34,061 nucleotides of DNA from an uncultured Prevotellaceae bacterium (GCA_947165505.1 CAMVAT010000036.1:1-34061); one strand, 5' to 3'; shown: positions 23,841 to 34,061, numbered from the stretch's first letter. Made by a program: numbers and translations. The notes: generated by a model from the letters alone, not told the origin.

Positions 23841-23848
23841 TATATTTG
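23841..23848 (+). promoter_or_regulatory. -7 promoter box of the giant gene
   Basis: TATATTTG is an exact TAnnTTTG match 87 bp before the ATG of the giant gene. The nearest upstream TTTG (23809-23812) is 28 bp away, longer than the usual 19-21 bp. The AT-rich leader contains an imperfect ~20-bp direct repeat (23895-23914 and 23916-23934). Confidence 0.5.
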
Positions 23849-23935
23849 CCGCGCAATCGTGGCATCTTTTGACAAATACCAACATATTTAGCAGTTAAAA
23901 CAAGATAATAAGCAATTAAACAAGAAAATTAGCAT

Positions 23936-26900
23936 ATGATTGACTACAGACACTTATTCTATTCTCCGCTCAAAGAGCGGCGGTGGAGATGGTTGTTGGT
24001 GGCAATAATGGCCATGCTGACAACGACTGTTCATGCGGCTGACTGGGTGAAAGACTCCAGTAAATATTCCATGAGCAATAGTAAAGACCACGTGACGTTC
24101 AATGTCTTCCTTTGCGACCTTGACAATAATAACACGTACCCCAAGAAAGGCGGTATCTATGCCAAGAACTCCAGCGGACGGCAAGTGTGGCTGATGGATC
24201 TCTGGTATATCTCCGAGGGCTCCGACGAAAACGCGTTCGGCAAGGCCAGAGCACGCTACTGCGTCGGCGAATCACGTGCATGGTTCACCAACGGCTATGG
24301 ACAACAGGAACAAGAAATCGGCTTTAACTCGAAGGACTACCTTTTGCGGAAGTGGGGAAGTAAGAATCACTATCTCACGGCCAATATCGATTTCTATTAC
24401 CCCGCATCGATGGCCGGACAGACTTGGACGTTCTACTATTCATTCGACCATTGCGAAGGCGGCTCATTCACCATGACTTTGGGAACTGCCACCCTGAGCA
24501 ACACCATGGGTCTGTCGCATTTCGACACCAGCAATTATACCGTGGAGCGCAACCGCCCCGACAAGATCAAGTTCACCGTGCCGGCATTACCTGATGATGT
24601 CGAGGACAAGCTCAAAGAGGTACACATCCACGAGGGCAAATACATTGTGAAGTTCACCTACCGCAAGCAGGACAACACGAATGTGGAAACACTCGACACG
24701 CTCGAGTGTCAGAAGAGCAACTCCAAAAGTTACGACATCGAGATTCCCGAAGATGTAGGGAATCCCAAGCAGATAGACATGATGGTGAAGGCTACCGACG
24801 GGCTGCGCGATGCGAAAAACTACTATTGGAAAGTGGAGAACAGTTACTATAAGTCCAATATCTTCCAGACCGTTCCCATCCCGGGCAACCTGACGGCAGA
24901 GTACCGGCAGTTTGACAAGGCGGCCGACCTCTCATGGAACTCCTACCCCACTGGCAGCGACAACATTCTGGAGTGCACGCCTTACATCTACCGCGTGGAA
25001 ACCGACAAGAGCGGCGAGCCGCTCAACGGCTCGTGGAGCAGGCGCGGAACGAACGACAACGCCGGCACCAGGCAGATCCAAGGCTATAGCGACAACAACG
25101 TGCAACAAGGGAAGTTCTACAAGTATATGGTGCTCAACGTGCCGAAAAAATGGATTGGCAACGGCATCAACGAATCGTCGCTCAACAATCCTAACGAGCA
25201 GTTGCTCAATCAGCTGGGCTATGTGGAATCTGCCGTCCTTGACACCAAACCTGTCATGAGAATCTACAACTTGCAGCAGGACACGACCGTCACCGACAAG
25301 GTGAAACTCACATGGCAATATTCGCGCGTGCCCACCTCGACCTCGAGCGTCAAATTCAAGGTAATGCGCAAGACCGAATCCAACGGTGAGTGGGTGGAGT
25401 ATGGCGACATCAACGGCGAGTCGGAACCGAAGTCGGGTACGACGCTCTCTTTTGAAGATGCCAACCTGCCCGACGTGAGCACACGCTATGATTATAAGGT
25501 ACGCGTCACAATCGGCGACTACGAGTTCGAGAGCGACCCCATTTCCGCCGGTCTGCTCTCCGGCTCGCAAGTGAAGACTTTCGAGGCCACGAAAGGTGTC
25601 CACGAGGGAACCGTGCGGCTGACGTGGACCTCCAAGCAGGTGGGAACAGAACCGACCAGCTACGACATTTCGCGCCGCTATATCGGCAGCAGCGACTTCA
25701 TCAAAATCAATACCACTGCGGGCACTACTGCGCGTTTCACCTACGAGGACAACACCGTTCAGCCGGGCTTCTACTATGAGTATAAGATTGAGGCATACAG
25801 CGGCGATGTCAAGCAGAACACCCTCACTGATGTCGGATTCAGTCTGGCCCGCGGCGTCGTCTCCGGACGTGTCACCTATGGCTCTGGCTCGTCTGTCGAA
25901 GACGTGCGTATCACCCTGAAAGCATCCGACACGGGCGATGGCAACATGGTCAGAGGCTATGCGCAACATGTTGACGGCGCATCTACCGGCATCGCTTGGA
26001 ATGCCGACACGACAGCCGTGAACAAAGTGTTCGGCACAGACAAAGATTATACGGTACAAATGTTTGTGCGGCCTGGCGACGAGCTGAAAAAAGGTGCCGT
26101 GCTTGGCGAGATACCCAACACGGGTCGTCTGATACTCGGCGACTACACAGAAAGCGGATATCAACTCCTGATAGAGAAGCACGCATACACGGATACAGAC
26201 TACACCTATCATTCCTTCTACGAAATCCGAGAAATACCAATCTCCAGCTTGGGCACCCAACCAGGTTCAGAAGGCTATAATATCATGGCACAATGGACGG
26301 AAGAGGGTTTCTCCCGCTATCCCGAGGAAGGATTCATTTTTTATGACGTGGAACATGGTCTCAAGGCAATGCTCATTTTCTACAAGAACGTCGCACTGCC
26401 CGAACCCATCACCACCTCCAAGGTATCCACTTACCAAACGGGCTTGACACTTCCTGCCAATGTGTATTCATTGGTGACTATCCAAAACAAGAACCAAAAA
26501 ATAAAGTTGGCCGTTGGTGAACAATGGTCAGACCAACTCTCTTTGGTGTCTGAAACGACAACCAGCGATAATGAGAACCTCGGCGGATACGAATTATTCC
26601 ATGGCAGCCTCTGCTCTTTCGAAGGGTCACTTTCTGATTACTGCAAGAATAACAAACCAGAAGTGTACGACAATATATGCGTTGAAAAGGGTGTCGTTTC
26701 TTCCTGGGAGACGCGCCACTTCTCCGTCGGAGGTGCATACGGCCTCAATTCCGACAAGAAGTTTAAGGGCGAACTGACCGAGGTGCGCGTGTGGGACCAC
26801 TCGCTCACAGAAAAAGAACATACCACCTACATCGACCGCGTGCTGAACGGACGCGAGAATGGTCTGGTACTCTACTGGCCTATGGACGAGGGCTTGAACG

Positions 26901-29900
26901 GCTACGTCTTCGACTCGTCTTACTCCAACGATGTGCCTAACGGTCGCCATGCCACCGTGGGCAGCAACATCTCTGTGTCAAACATCATCCCGTCTGACTA
27001 TCAACTCTCACGCTATGCCATCACCAATGATAACGGCGAATACATCATCCGCGGCATACCGTTTGTAGGCTCTGGTTCCACCTACTCCGTCATGCCCTCA
27101 CGCGGCATCCACGAGTTCTCCCCCGCCTCGCGCAACGGTTTTATCGGCAACGGCAACCTGACGCTCAACAGCTATGACTTCACCGATGTGTCATCATTCC
27201 CGTTGAGAGGCAAGGTGACCTATCTCAACACCAACATCCCTTCCGACAGTATCCAATTTAAGATTGACGGTGCGCTTGTGCAGTCAAAGGACAAGATGGT
27301 GATGAGCGATGCCAACGGTGAGTATGAGATTTCCGTGCCCATCGGACACCATCTCATCGAGGCGTATAAAGACGGACATCGCCTGACCTCGTTCCCCATA
27401 GACGGGACGACTTACGAGTTCAAGCGCGCCGAGACATACAATTTCACAGACTCCACGCTGGTCAACGTGACGGGACGAATCAACGGCGGTTTCACCGACC
27501 AGACCGCGCCCCTCGGTTTCCACCAGAGTGTCAACCGCATCGGCAAAGCTACCATCAAGCTCAGCCTGGGCAAGGAGTCACAGTGCTCGTTCAACTACAT
27601 TGTCGATGAGCATGGCAGTGGCAGCTTCGGCACGACGGACATCCCCGTGGCCAGTGCCACCGACAGTATCCAGAGCACAGCCTACCGTGCTGGCGGCGAA
27701 CATGACGACACCTATTATATTTATATCACCACCGATGAAAAGACGGGCGAGTTCTCCGCCCTGTTGCCACCGCTGAAGTACAAGGTTGAGAGTATCCGCT
27801 TTAAGGGTGGCACCGATTATGACAACGAGCCCGTGTTCGCCCAGAACCTGCCGATGATTGACGCCACGAACACGGTTGATTCCAAGATGGGAACCGACTC
27901 CCTCTTCATCAACGGCGAGATCAAGAAATACGAGTATGCTGCCAAGATGATCCGCCAGTACCGGTCCTCACCTGACATCACCGTCACGCAAGCGGGAATG
28001 AAGAACGGCGCGTTCGGCAACGTGAAAGTACCCGTCCGCACCTTACAGAACGAGCCCGATACGTTGGAGGTGTTGACATACACAGACAAGGGTTACGCTT
28101 ACAGGTTCGGCCATCCGCTGTTCCTGCAGCGCGGTACTTACGATTTCGACATCGACATCGCAGAAAACTACAGGAACCTCGACACGGATGAGACATTCGC
28201 TGAAATTCCGCGCGATGCCGTCGTCAACATCATGAACGATGCCAGCATCCTCGCCACCGTGCTGGCAGAAAAGACCATCATCGACGGCAATGAGGTGGAA
28301 GCTGGTGCAGAGATTGAAACGCCCAATTTCCAGGTCGTCCCCGACTCGTTAGGCCATGTGAGTTACAGTTTCATCGGCGGATGGCCCAACCTGGCCGAAG
28401 GCCACATCCGTAACCTGAGCATCGGCGTGACCATTGACGGCCGCACGATGATGTGGCAGGCACCCGGCTCTCAGACCGACGCCCTCGACCTCATCCTCTT
28501 AGGCAACCTGCCCACAGGCACCAATTTCATGTCGGACGGTCCTGACAAGGTGGATTATGTCGTCCGACGGCCGTCCGGTTCCACCTCTGTGGCCTCCTAC
28601 GAGAAGATGGAGGTGACCGCCTACGGCACAACGTCAGTGATCATTGATGACGACACATGGGGCGGTGGTGCGTATGTCAGCCTTTCACCCACATGGAAGA
28701 TTGAAGCGGGTACAGGCAATGGTTTCTTCAGCATCATGCATGAGAGTAAGAGTGAGATTATAGCCAACGAGAACATAACGCGAGTGAACGGCACCCGTGA
28801 CGCCGACTACATCACAAACGAGACGAAATACACCCTGTCCGAAAAGGTGACTACGCCCAATTTCATCCCTTACAGCATCCTGCACGGTGCCTATAAACCC
28901 GAATCGGGCGACACCTATATCGGACATGCCACCAACCAGACTTTCAGCAAGGCAAGAACATTGGGCATCTTCCAGAACAGCGATGGCGAGTATGAGCTGA
29001 AAGAGAATGAAGGCATTACCATGGCCGAGTCGTTCAAGACCAGTTTCGTCTATACACAGGAGTATATCGAGGACTACCTCATACCCAACTGGAAGGCCCT
29101 TATCGAAGACCGCCTGATACACGTCAATGGTAACCACTGGGATAAAAACAATCCTGAAGTGAAGGAAGTAGCTGGCGAGGTGAGATACTACACCAGTTAT
29201 AATCCCGAAGATGAAGAATACGGCCGCGCCAATGGTGACCCGAAATGGAAAGACCTGTACAAACAGCGCAACGGATGGCCCAGCTATCGCATGGTGAACG
29301 GTAAGGGTGAGCCCGTGGAAGATGAGGTGGAGCATGCCATCAACCAGATCATCGCATGGGAATCAACGATGGGAAGCAATGAGGAAGACAAATTGAAAGC
29401 CTTCAACGATAACACCCTGGAGGACAACCGCTCCATCAGCGGCGGCACCACCTACAGCCAAACCAGCAAAACGGAAAAGAGCTCTTCCTCCAAATTCACG
29501 CACATGACCTATCACACCATCAACAGTGAGACACACTTCGGCTACATGTTCAATGACGCCGGCGCATATGGCATCTATAAACAAACGTGGTATGAAGCTG
29601 ACGAGACCGATAAAAATGTATCGGCTTCGGAGAGCACCTCTATTTCATGGACACTCAGCGACAGCGACCCGCGCACCGCTCTCTCCGTCGATGTCTATAA
29701 GTCGCCCAAGGGCTGGGGGCCGATTTTCCGCACCCGTGCCGGACAGACTGTCAACCCCTACGAGGGCGAGACACGCACGTTATATTGCGGCAAGGATGAG
29801 AAACTCAACGAGGCGACTATGCGCGTGGAACTGCCCCAGCTGCTTGTCCAAGGGTCCTCGGAACAGACGGACATCCCCACCGGCGGCGAAGCTAAGTTCA

Positions 29901-32900
29901 TCCTTCAACTGAAGAACAACAGCGAGACCAACTCCATGAGCACCTATATCCTCGAGGTATTAGAGGCATCGAATCCCAACGGTGCCAAGCTGATGATGGA
30001 CGGGGTGCCTTTGGGCAACGGACACGACGGGCGAAGCGTGAAGATAGCAGGCGGAGCCACCATCGAGAAGATGTTGCTCGTGTCGCAAGGCTCACGCAGC
30101 ATCACCGACTACAAAGACATCACACTGGTGCTGAGGTCGGAGAAGGACAGAAGCACCAAGAGCGACCCGCTCACGCTGAGCGTACACTTCGTGCCCGCCT
30201 CGGCGCACATCGACCTGGCCGTTGACCACACAGTGCTCAACAAGGTCGATAAGGATCTTTACAAGGGCGTTACCGCTAAGATGTACAACATCAACCGGAA
30301 GGACGAGGGACTACAGGGTGTGCGGTTGCGCTTCCGCCGCAAGGGTACTGACTCCTGGAATATCATCAAGCAGTGGAGTCAGAAAGAAGAAGACTTAGCG
30401 ATGGGCTATGAGGCGATGCCTTCGGGCAGCGAGTTCACCCAGCAGGTATTGTTCACCGACGACGGACTCTACGAACTGCAAGCACAGTCGTTCGGCATGT
30501 ACGGCAACGCCGAGGTGACTTTCGAGAGTAACATCATCGAAATCACGCAAGACACGCACGGGCCTCAAGTACTCGGTATGATCAGTCCGGAAAGCGGGCT
30601 GCTCACCTATCTGAACCGCAACGACATGCACCTGCGCTTCAACGAACTGCTCAACGTCAACGCCCTGAGCAAGAGCGACAACTTCGAGATAACTGGCGGA
30701 CTGAACAACGTAGTGGCAGGCGGGCTCTATCCCGACGTGGCCGTACAACTTAACGGAGAACGAATAGAGACCGAGGCCACATACCTGCTCTCAAATTCAG
30801 ACTACGCATTTGGCCTCTGGTTCTACCGCCAGGGCGACGGCACCATCATCAGCATGGGTACCGACAACAACCTGCTCTCACTCGCCACACATGACGGAGG
30901 ATTGTTGAGCGCACGTGTCGGAACAGAAGAAGATGTGTATGACGCACAAGTGACATTGCCTGAGAACCAATGGATATACATGGCATTGAATTACAAACGA
31001 AAGACCGAGAGCGACCCCGAAAACCGTCTTACAATGCTCTATGCCACCGCCGATGACACACAGCCGACGTATGTGGGCCGGGACGTACCCGCTAAAGACC
31101 TTAACGGTCACGGAAAACTGTCCATCGGAGGAGACGGCATGATAGGTATGGTCAGCGATCTCTCCATTTGGAACTCAGACAAAACCGCTACCGAACTTTT
31201 CCTGACACGCAAACAGGTGCGGGCTCCTTATACAGAGGGCCTCGTGGGCTATTGGCGTATGGACGAAGGTCACGGCACTCAACTGACCGACCGTGCACGC
31301 TCGCGCCACATGCACATGCCCGCAGAGAGCTGGTACATCAACAACGAGAACCTCGCCGCGCACGTGGATGCCGACCGTCCGCTGACCATCGACATCTCCA
31401 CCTTCAGCCCCGGCAAGTCTGACAACTACGCCGTAGAATTGTGGTTCCGTGGCAGCACAAAAGATAACGACCGCATGACAACCCGTCTGCTGTCTGTACT
31501 CAACGGGCTGGACATCTCGTTCGAGAACGAGAAGATGCTGCTCAGAGTCATCAAAGACACGTTAGACAATAACGTGGAAAAAACAGACATTTTGCAGGAA
31601 GAAGTGCTGACAGAAAAGAACTACTTAGACAACAACTGGCATCACTTCGCACTCAATGTACGGAGAGGAACCAGTGCCATCGCCTACATCGACGGCGAAC
31701 CCGTGAAGGTAATTCCTGAAAACATCATCCCCGGCATCAGCGCGCACTATCTGGTACTCGGCGGCCGGCAGACGCTACTCAATGTTGACGGGCACGAGAA
31801 CCTCGTCGGTTCGTTCGTCGGCGATTTTGACGACGTACGCATCTGGAGCGCAGCACTCGACGGACAACTCATCAGCGAGCGTATGTACGAGCGCATGAAC
31901 AACCGTTACTCGGGACTGGTCGGTTACTTCCCCATGGAGGAGATCAACCGAACGCCACAGGGCAAGGTGCAAACCCAGTTCTCAACGGCTAACTTCGGTG
32001 AACAAAACAGCCAGTTGAAAATCACTTCTCAGCTCACCATGAGCGAAAATGCACCGGCACTGAAACCCGGGTCATCGAGGATGCGACTGGACGACTCGCA
32101 GTTTGATTTCACGGCGTCATCGAACGAAATCTTCTTCTCCTTCCGCGAAACGTCGCTGCCGCAGATGGACAACAACGACTTCCTGGTGACGGTGATGAAC
32201 ATCAAAGACGACCACAACAACAACTCTGAGCCTGTAGAATGGGTGTTCCATACCGACTTCGCCAGCGTGGCTTGGTATGACAACATTGACAATTACAAGG
32301 TTTCCGTAAACACCTTGACCAAGAGTTGGGATTCAGAAGATGAATTATATGTCCCCATTTACAACAAAACGGGCGTCCCGCAGACTTATGAAATCTCAGG
32401 TCTGCCGACATGGATGTCTGTTGACAAACCCGTAGGCACCATTACCGGAGAAAAAGAATGGGTGACATTCTTCATCCATTCCACCGTACCGGTGGGCAGA
32501 TACACCGAATACATCTACCTGACCGACCGTCTGGGCATCCGCCGCGTAATGCAAATCAATCTGACCGTCACCGGCGATGAGCCCTTGTGGACCGTGAACC
32601 CCGACCTGTTCGAGAGCAACATGACCCTGACGGGACAAATTTATATCGATGATAAGATTTGCGAGAACCCCGACACGAAGATTGCCGCTTTCGACAAAGA
32701 CGACGTCTGCCGTGGCGTGGCCAGTCCCGCCTACGTCGCCAGCCGCGATGCCTACTTCGTCGATATGGTGATTTACGGCGGTGCCGCCACAGAGCTGAGT
32801 TCGGCGGAGCGCGACCTGACATTCAAGATGTACGACGCTTCGACTGGCGGTATCGACCCCATCGTCTTAATCACAATACCCGGCAAAGACCAAGAAATTG

Positions 32901-34009
32901 TCTTACGTTATGTGCCCGATGCGAACTACGGCTCGTACAACGCGCCTGTCACGTTCCGCACGTCAGGCCTGCTCGAAGAGCCGGTAGCGCTGAACAAGGG
33001 CTGGAACTGGATGTCTATCTATGTGAATCCTGTCTCGACCGAGCTCGAATACATCCTCCCGACAGAGACAGCAGTGCGCAAACGTTTCAAGAACATCAAG
33101 GGCAAGACGGAATTCGCCACCATCAACTCGAGCGGACAACCCGTCGGCGAACTGACCAACATCTACCCGGGCAGTATGTACAAGATGCAACTCTCCGCCA
33201 ACACCGACTTCGCCGTCTATGGTGTTCAGATCGACGCGGCCCGCACGCCGCAGGCCATACGGCCGGGATATAACTGGATAGGCCCGTTGTCGAGTTCAAT
33301 ACTGTCGGTAGACGATGCGTTTGCTGACCTTGGTCCTGTGCCCGGCGACCGTGTGAAGAGCCGCGAAGGGTTCGCGGAATACAGCAGCAAGGGCTACTGG
33401 GAGGGGACGCTGAAGAACATCGTGCCCGGAGCGGGATACATCTATCATTCGCTGGCTGCCGATACGAGGTCGTTCTGCTATCCGAGCCATACGGGCAGCA
33501 ACACCAACAGAGCCTCTGACGTCAGCACAGTGCCTATGCACTTCACACCCAACGACACCTATCTCTATCCCGACAACATGAATATCATCGCTGTTGTGAA
33601 GAAAGACGGCGTGCTCAGAGATGATGCCGAGATTGGCGCCTTCGTCAATGACGAATGCCGCGGAGCAGTCGGCTACAACAGCGGCTATTACTTCCTGACC
33701 ATCATGGGATCGTCGGAGAATGATGCCGAGAAACACATCGAACTGCGCGTGTTCATTGACGGACAGGAGTACTCGGTCGATAAAAGCCTGCTGTTCTTCA
33801 GCGATGCCTTCCACGGCTCGCTCGACGCGCCTTACGTGCTCGACGTGGATGTGACGGCTATACGCAGCATCGCCGGCGACGATGCTGACGACGATGACGA
33901 TTGGTACACCTTGCAAGGGGTCAAGATGGACCGCCGTCCTACACAGCAGGGCGTCTATGTCCATCATGGCAAGAAAGTGACCGTAATGAAGGTCAAAGGC
34001 AGTAAATAA
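23936..34009 (+). CDS. Giant secreted multidomain LamG/FN3-like protein with C-terminal sorting-type tail
   Basis: The protein has 3357 residues. The N-terminal signal (WLLVAIMAMLTTTVHA) follows a basic KERRWR stretch. By eye the order is: beta-rich N-domain (40-210); three FN3-like domains (315-425, 441-541, 542-640); carboxypeptidase-regulatory-like strands interrupted by a LamG-like domain (640-1060, YWPMDEG near 981); further regulatory-like domains (1089-1165, 1177-1270); a long unassigned middle (1290-2200); an Ig-like part; two LamG-like domains (2282-2460, 2471-2677) with WRMDEG and FPMEE signatures; a BACON-like domain (2791-2885); paired VCRG/ECRG modules (2884-3010, 3215-3325); paired GWNW/GYNW modules (3022, 3111); an acidic DDADDDDD stretch; and the tail TLQGVKMDRRPTQQGVYVHH. 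Such proteins act at the surface in adhesion or glycan contact. No catalytic site is evident. The tail resembles type IX or related sorting tails. Confidence 0.9.
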   Translation: MIDYRHLFYSPLKERRWRWLLVAIMAMLTTTVHAADWVKDSSKYSMSNSKDHVTFNVFLCDLDNNNTYPKKGGIYAKNSSGRQVWLMDLWYISEGSDENAFGKARARYCVGESRAWFTNGYGQQEQEIGFNSKDYLLRKWGSKNHYLTANIDFYYPASMAGQTWTFYYSFDHCEGGSFTMTLGTATLSNTMGLSHFDTSNYTVERNRPDKIKFTVPALPDDVEDKLKEVHIHEGKYIVKFTYRKQDNTNVETLDTLECQKSNSKSYDIEIPEDVGNPKQIDMMVKATDGLRDAKNYYWKVENSYYKSNIFQTVPIPGNLTAEYRQFDKAADLSWNSYPTGSDNILECTPYIYRVETDKSGEPLNGSWSRRGTNDNAGTRQIQGYSDNNVQQGKFYKYMVLNVPKKWIGNGINESSLNNPNEQLLNQLGYVESAVLDTKPVMRIYNLQQDTTVTDKVKLTWQYSRVPTSTSSVKFKVMRKTESNGEWVEYGDINGESEPKSGTTLSFEDANLPDVSTRYDYKVRVTIGDYEFESDPISAGLLSGSQVKTFEATKGVHEGTVRLTWTSKQVGTEPTSYDISRRYIGSSDFIKINTTAGTTARFTYEDNTVQPGFYYEYKIEAYSGDVKQNTLTDVGFSLARGVVSGRVTYGSGSSVEDVRITLKASDTGDGNMVRGYAQHVDGASTGIAWNADTTAVNKVFGTDKDYTVQMFVRPGDELKKGAVLGEIPNTGRLILGDYTESGYQLLIEKHAYTDTDYTYHSFYEIREIPISSLGTQPGSEGYNIMAQWTEEGFSRYPEEGFIFYDVEHGLKAMLIFYKNVALPEPITTSKVSTYQTGLTLPANVYSLVTIQNKNQKIKLAVGEQWSDQLSLVSETTTSDNENLGGYELFHGSLCSFEGSLSDYCKNNKPEVYDNICVEKGVVSSWETRHFSVGGAYGLNSDKKFKGELTEVRVWDHSLTEKEHTTYIDRVLNGRENGLVLYWPMDEGLNGYVFDSSYSNDVPNGRHATVGSNISVSNIIPSDYQLSRYAITNDNGEYIIRGIPFVGSGSTYSVMPSRGIHEFSPASRNGFIGNGNLTLNSYDFTDVSSFPLRGKVTYLNTNIPSDSIQFKIDGALVQSKDKMVMSDANGEYEISVPIGHHLIEAYKDGHRLTSFPIDGTTYEFKRAETYNFTDSTLVNVTGRINGGFTDQTAPLGFHQSVNRIGKATIKLSLGKESQCSFNYIVDEHGSGSFGTTDIPVASATDSIQSTAYRAGGEHDDTYYIYITTDEKTGEFSALLPPLKYKVESIRFKGGTDYDNEPVFAQNLPMIDATNTVDSKMGTDSLFINGEIKKYEYAAKMIRQYRSSPDITVTQAGMKNGAFGNVKVPVRTLQNEPDTLEVLTYTDKGYAYRFGHPLFLQRGTYDFDIDIAENYRNLDTDETFAEIPRDAVVNIMNDASILATVLAEKTIIDGNEVEAGAEIETPNFQVVPDSLGHVSYSFIGGWPNLAEGHIRNLSIGVTIDGRTMMWQAPGSQTDALDLILLGNLPTGTNFMSDGPDKVDYVVRRPSGSTSVASYEKMEVTAYGTTSVIIDDDTWGGGAYVSLSPTWKIEAGTGNGFFSIMHESKSEIIANENITRVNGTRDADYITNETKYTLSEKVTTPNFIPYSILHGAYKPESGDTYIGHATNQTFSKARTLGIFQNSDGEYELKENEGITMAESFKTSFVYTQEYIEDYLIPNWKALIEDRLIHVNGNHWDKNNPEVKEVAGEVRYYTSYNPEDEEYGRANGDPKWKDLYKQRNGWPSYRMVNGKGEPVEDEVEHAINQIIAWESTMGSNEEDKLKAFNDNTLEDNRSISGGTTYSQTSKTEKSSSSKFTHMTYHTINSETHFGYMFNDAGAYGIYKQTWYEADETDKNVSASESTSISWTLSDSDPRTALSVDVYKSPKGWGPIFRTRAGQTVNPYEGETRTLYCGKDEKLNEATMRVELPQLLVQGSSEQTDIPTGGEAKFILQLKNNSETNSMSTYILEVLEASNPNGAKLMMDGVPLGNGHDGRSVKIAGGATIEKMLLVSQGSRSITDYKDITLVLRSEKDRSTKSDPLTLSVHFVPASAHIDLAVDHTVLNKVDKDLYKGVTAKMYNINRKDEGLQGVRLRFRRKGTDSWNIIKQWSQKEEDLAMGYEAMPSGSEFTQQVLFTDDGLYELQAQSFGMYGNAEVTFESNIIEITQDTHGPQVLGMISPESGLLTYLNRNDMHLRFNELLNVNALSKSDNFEITGGLNNVVAGGLYPDVAVQLNGERIETEATYLLSNSDYAFGLWFYRQGDGTIISMGTDNNLLSLATHDGGLLSARVGTEEDVYDAQVTLPENQWIYMALNYKRKTESDPENRLTMLYATADDTQPTYVGRDVPAKDLNGHGKLSIGGDGMIGMVSDLSIWNSDKTATELFLTRKQVRAPYTEGLVGYWRMDEGHGTQLTDRARSRHMHMPAESWYINNENLAAHVDADRPLTIDISTFSPGKSDNYAVELWFRGSTKDNDRMTTRLLSVLNGLDISFENEKMLLRVIKDTLDNNVEKTDILQEEVLTEKNYLDNNWHHFALNVRRGTSAIAYIDGEPVKVIPENIIPGISAHYLVLGGRQTLLNVDGHENLVGSFVGDFDDVRIWSAALDGQLISERMYERMNNRYSGLVGYFPMEEINRTPQGKVQTQFSTANFGEQNSQLKITSQLTMSENAPALKPGSSRMRLDDSQFDFTASSNEIFFSFRETSLPQMDNNDFLVTVMNIKDDHNNNSEPVEWVFHTDFASVAWYDNIDNYKVSVNTLTKSWDSEDELYVPIYNKTGVPQTYEISGLPTWMSVDKPVGTITGEKEWVTFFIHSTVPVGRYTEYIYLTDRLGIRRVMQINLTVTGDEPLWTVNPDLFESNMTLTGQIYIDDKICENPDTKIAAFDKDDVCRGVASPAYVASRDAYFVDMVIYGGAATELSSAERDLTFKMYDASTGGIDPIVLITIPGKDQEIVLRYVPDANYGSYNAPVTFRTSGLLEEPVALNKGWNWMSIYVNPVSTELEYILPTETAVRKRFKNIKGKTEFATINSSGQPVGELTNIYPGSMYKMQLSANTDFAVYGVQIDAARTPQAIRPGYNWIGPLSSSILSVDDAFADLGPVPGDRVKSREGFAEYSSKGYWEGTLKNIVPGAGYIYHSLAADTRSFCYPSHTGSNTNRASDVSTVPMHFTPNDTYLYPDNMNIIAVVKKDGVLRDDAEIGAFVNDECRGAVGYNSGYYFLTIMGSSENDAEKHIELRVFIDGQEYSVDKSLLFFSDAFHGSLDAPYVLDVDVTAIRSIAGDDADDDDDWYTLQGVKMDRRPTQQGVYVHHGKKVTVMKVKGSK

Positions 34010-34061
34010 CGTGAGTTCGACGAAATATAACTGTCTGAAAATTTGGTGATTAGCGAAAATT
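34010..34061. other. Trailing non-coding sequence
   Basis: These 52 bases follow the giant gene's stop codon. No hairpin with a T-run and no complete promoter is visible before the window ends. Confidence 0.6.

Overview
The window looks like a Bacteroidales chromosome, most likely Prevotella/Segatella-like. The grounds are a SusC/SusD pair, surface-lipoprotein signals (lipobox Cys followed by acidic residues), Bacteroidetes-type promoters (TTTG, 19-20 bp, TAnnTTTG), few Shine-Dalgarno sequences, and a short Gly/Lys-rich C-terminal tail on a giant secreted protein. No tRNA, rRNA, CRISPR array, transposase or phage gene was seen. No gene-free stretch exceeds about 180 bp.

Region 1 (1-12164, +): an arabinan polysaccharide utilization locus. 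It holds a SusC-like TonB-dependent receptor (5' end outside the window), a SusD-like lipoprotein, a surface glycan-binding lipoprotein with three related modules, a GH43 lipoprotein, a large GH51 alpha-L-arabinofuranosidase and a second GH43 endo-arabinanase. Strong hairpin terminators follow the binding-protein gene and the first GH43 gene, splitting the locus into transcription blocks. Surface binding and endo-cleavage, import through SusCD and periplasmic debranching give a complete arabinan route. The regulator is not in the window.

Region 2 (12200-15536, +): the most unusual part, a radical-SAM RiPP-type cassette. Two small precursors share a twin-arginine-like leader. In each, a core of strictly four-residue CXXX repeats starts at residue 47 (13 and 11 cysteines). 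A hairpin with a T-run follows, then a radical SAM/SPASM maturase, a partner that keeps SPASM-like cysteines but has no radical SAM motif, and a 90-aa accessory protein whose start overlaps the partner's stop. From memory this matches the annotated but little-characterised CXXX-repeat peptide families. The product and its function cannot be read from the sequence.

Region 3 (15537-19570, +): an ArnT/PMT-like membrane glycosyltransferase and a DUF3857/transglutaminase-like secreted protein, each with its own promoter. A palindrome surrounds the -33 element in both promoters. A heptanucleotide tandem array lies between the two genes.

Region 4 (19563-23767, -): a PD40/TolB-like lipoprotein carrying a CxxCH heme-attachment motif, the polytopic DUF6057-type membrane protein upstream of it, and a gph-like HAD phosphatase.

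Region 5 (23768-34061, +): one 3357-residue secreted mosaic protein. It has FN3-like, carboxypeptidase-regulatory-like, LamG-like and BACON-like modules, paired C-terminal modules and a sorting-type tail.
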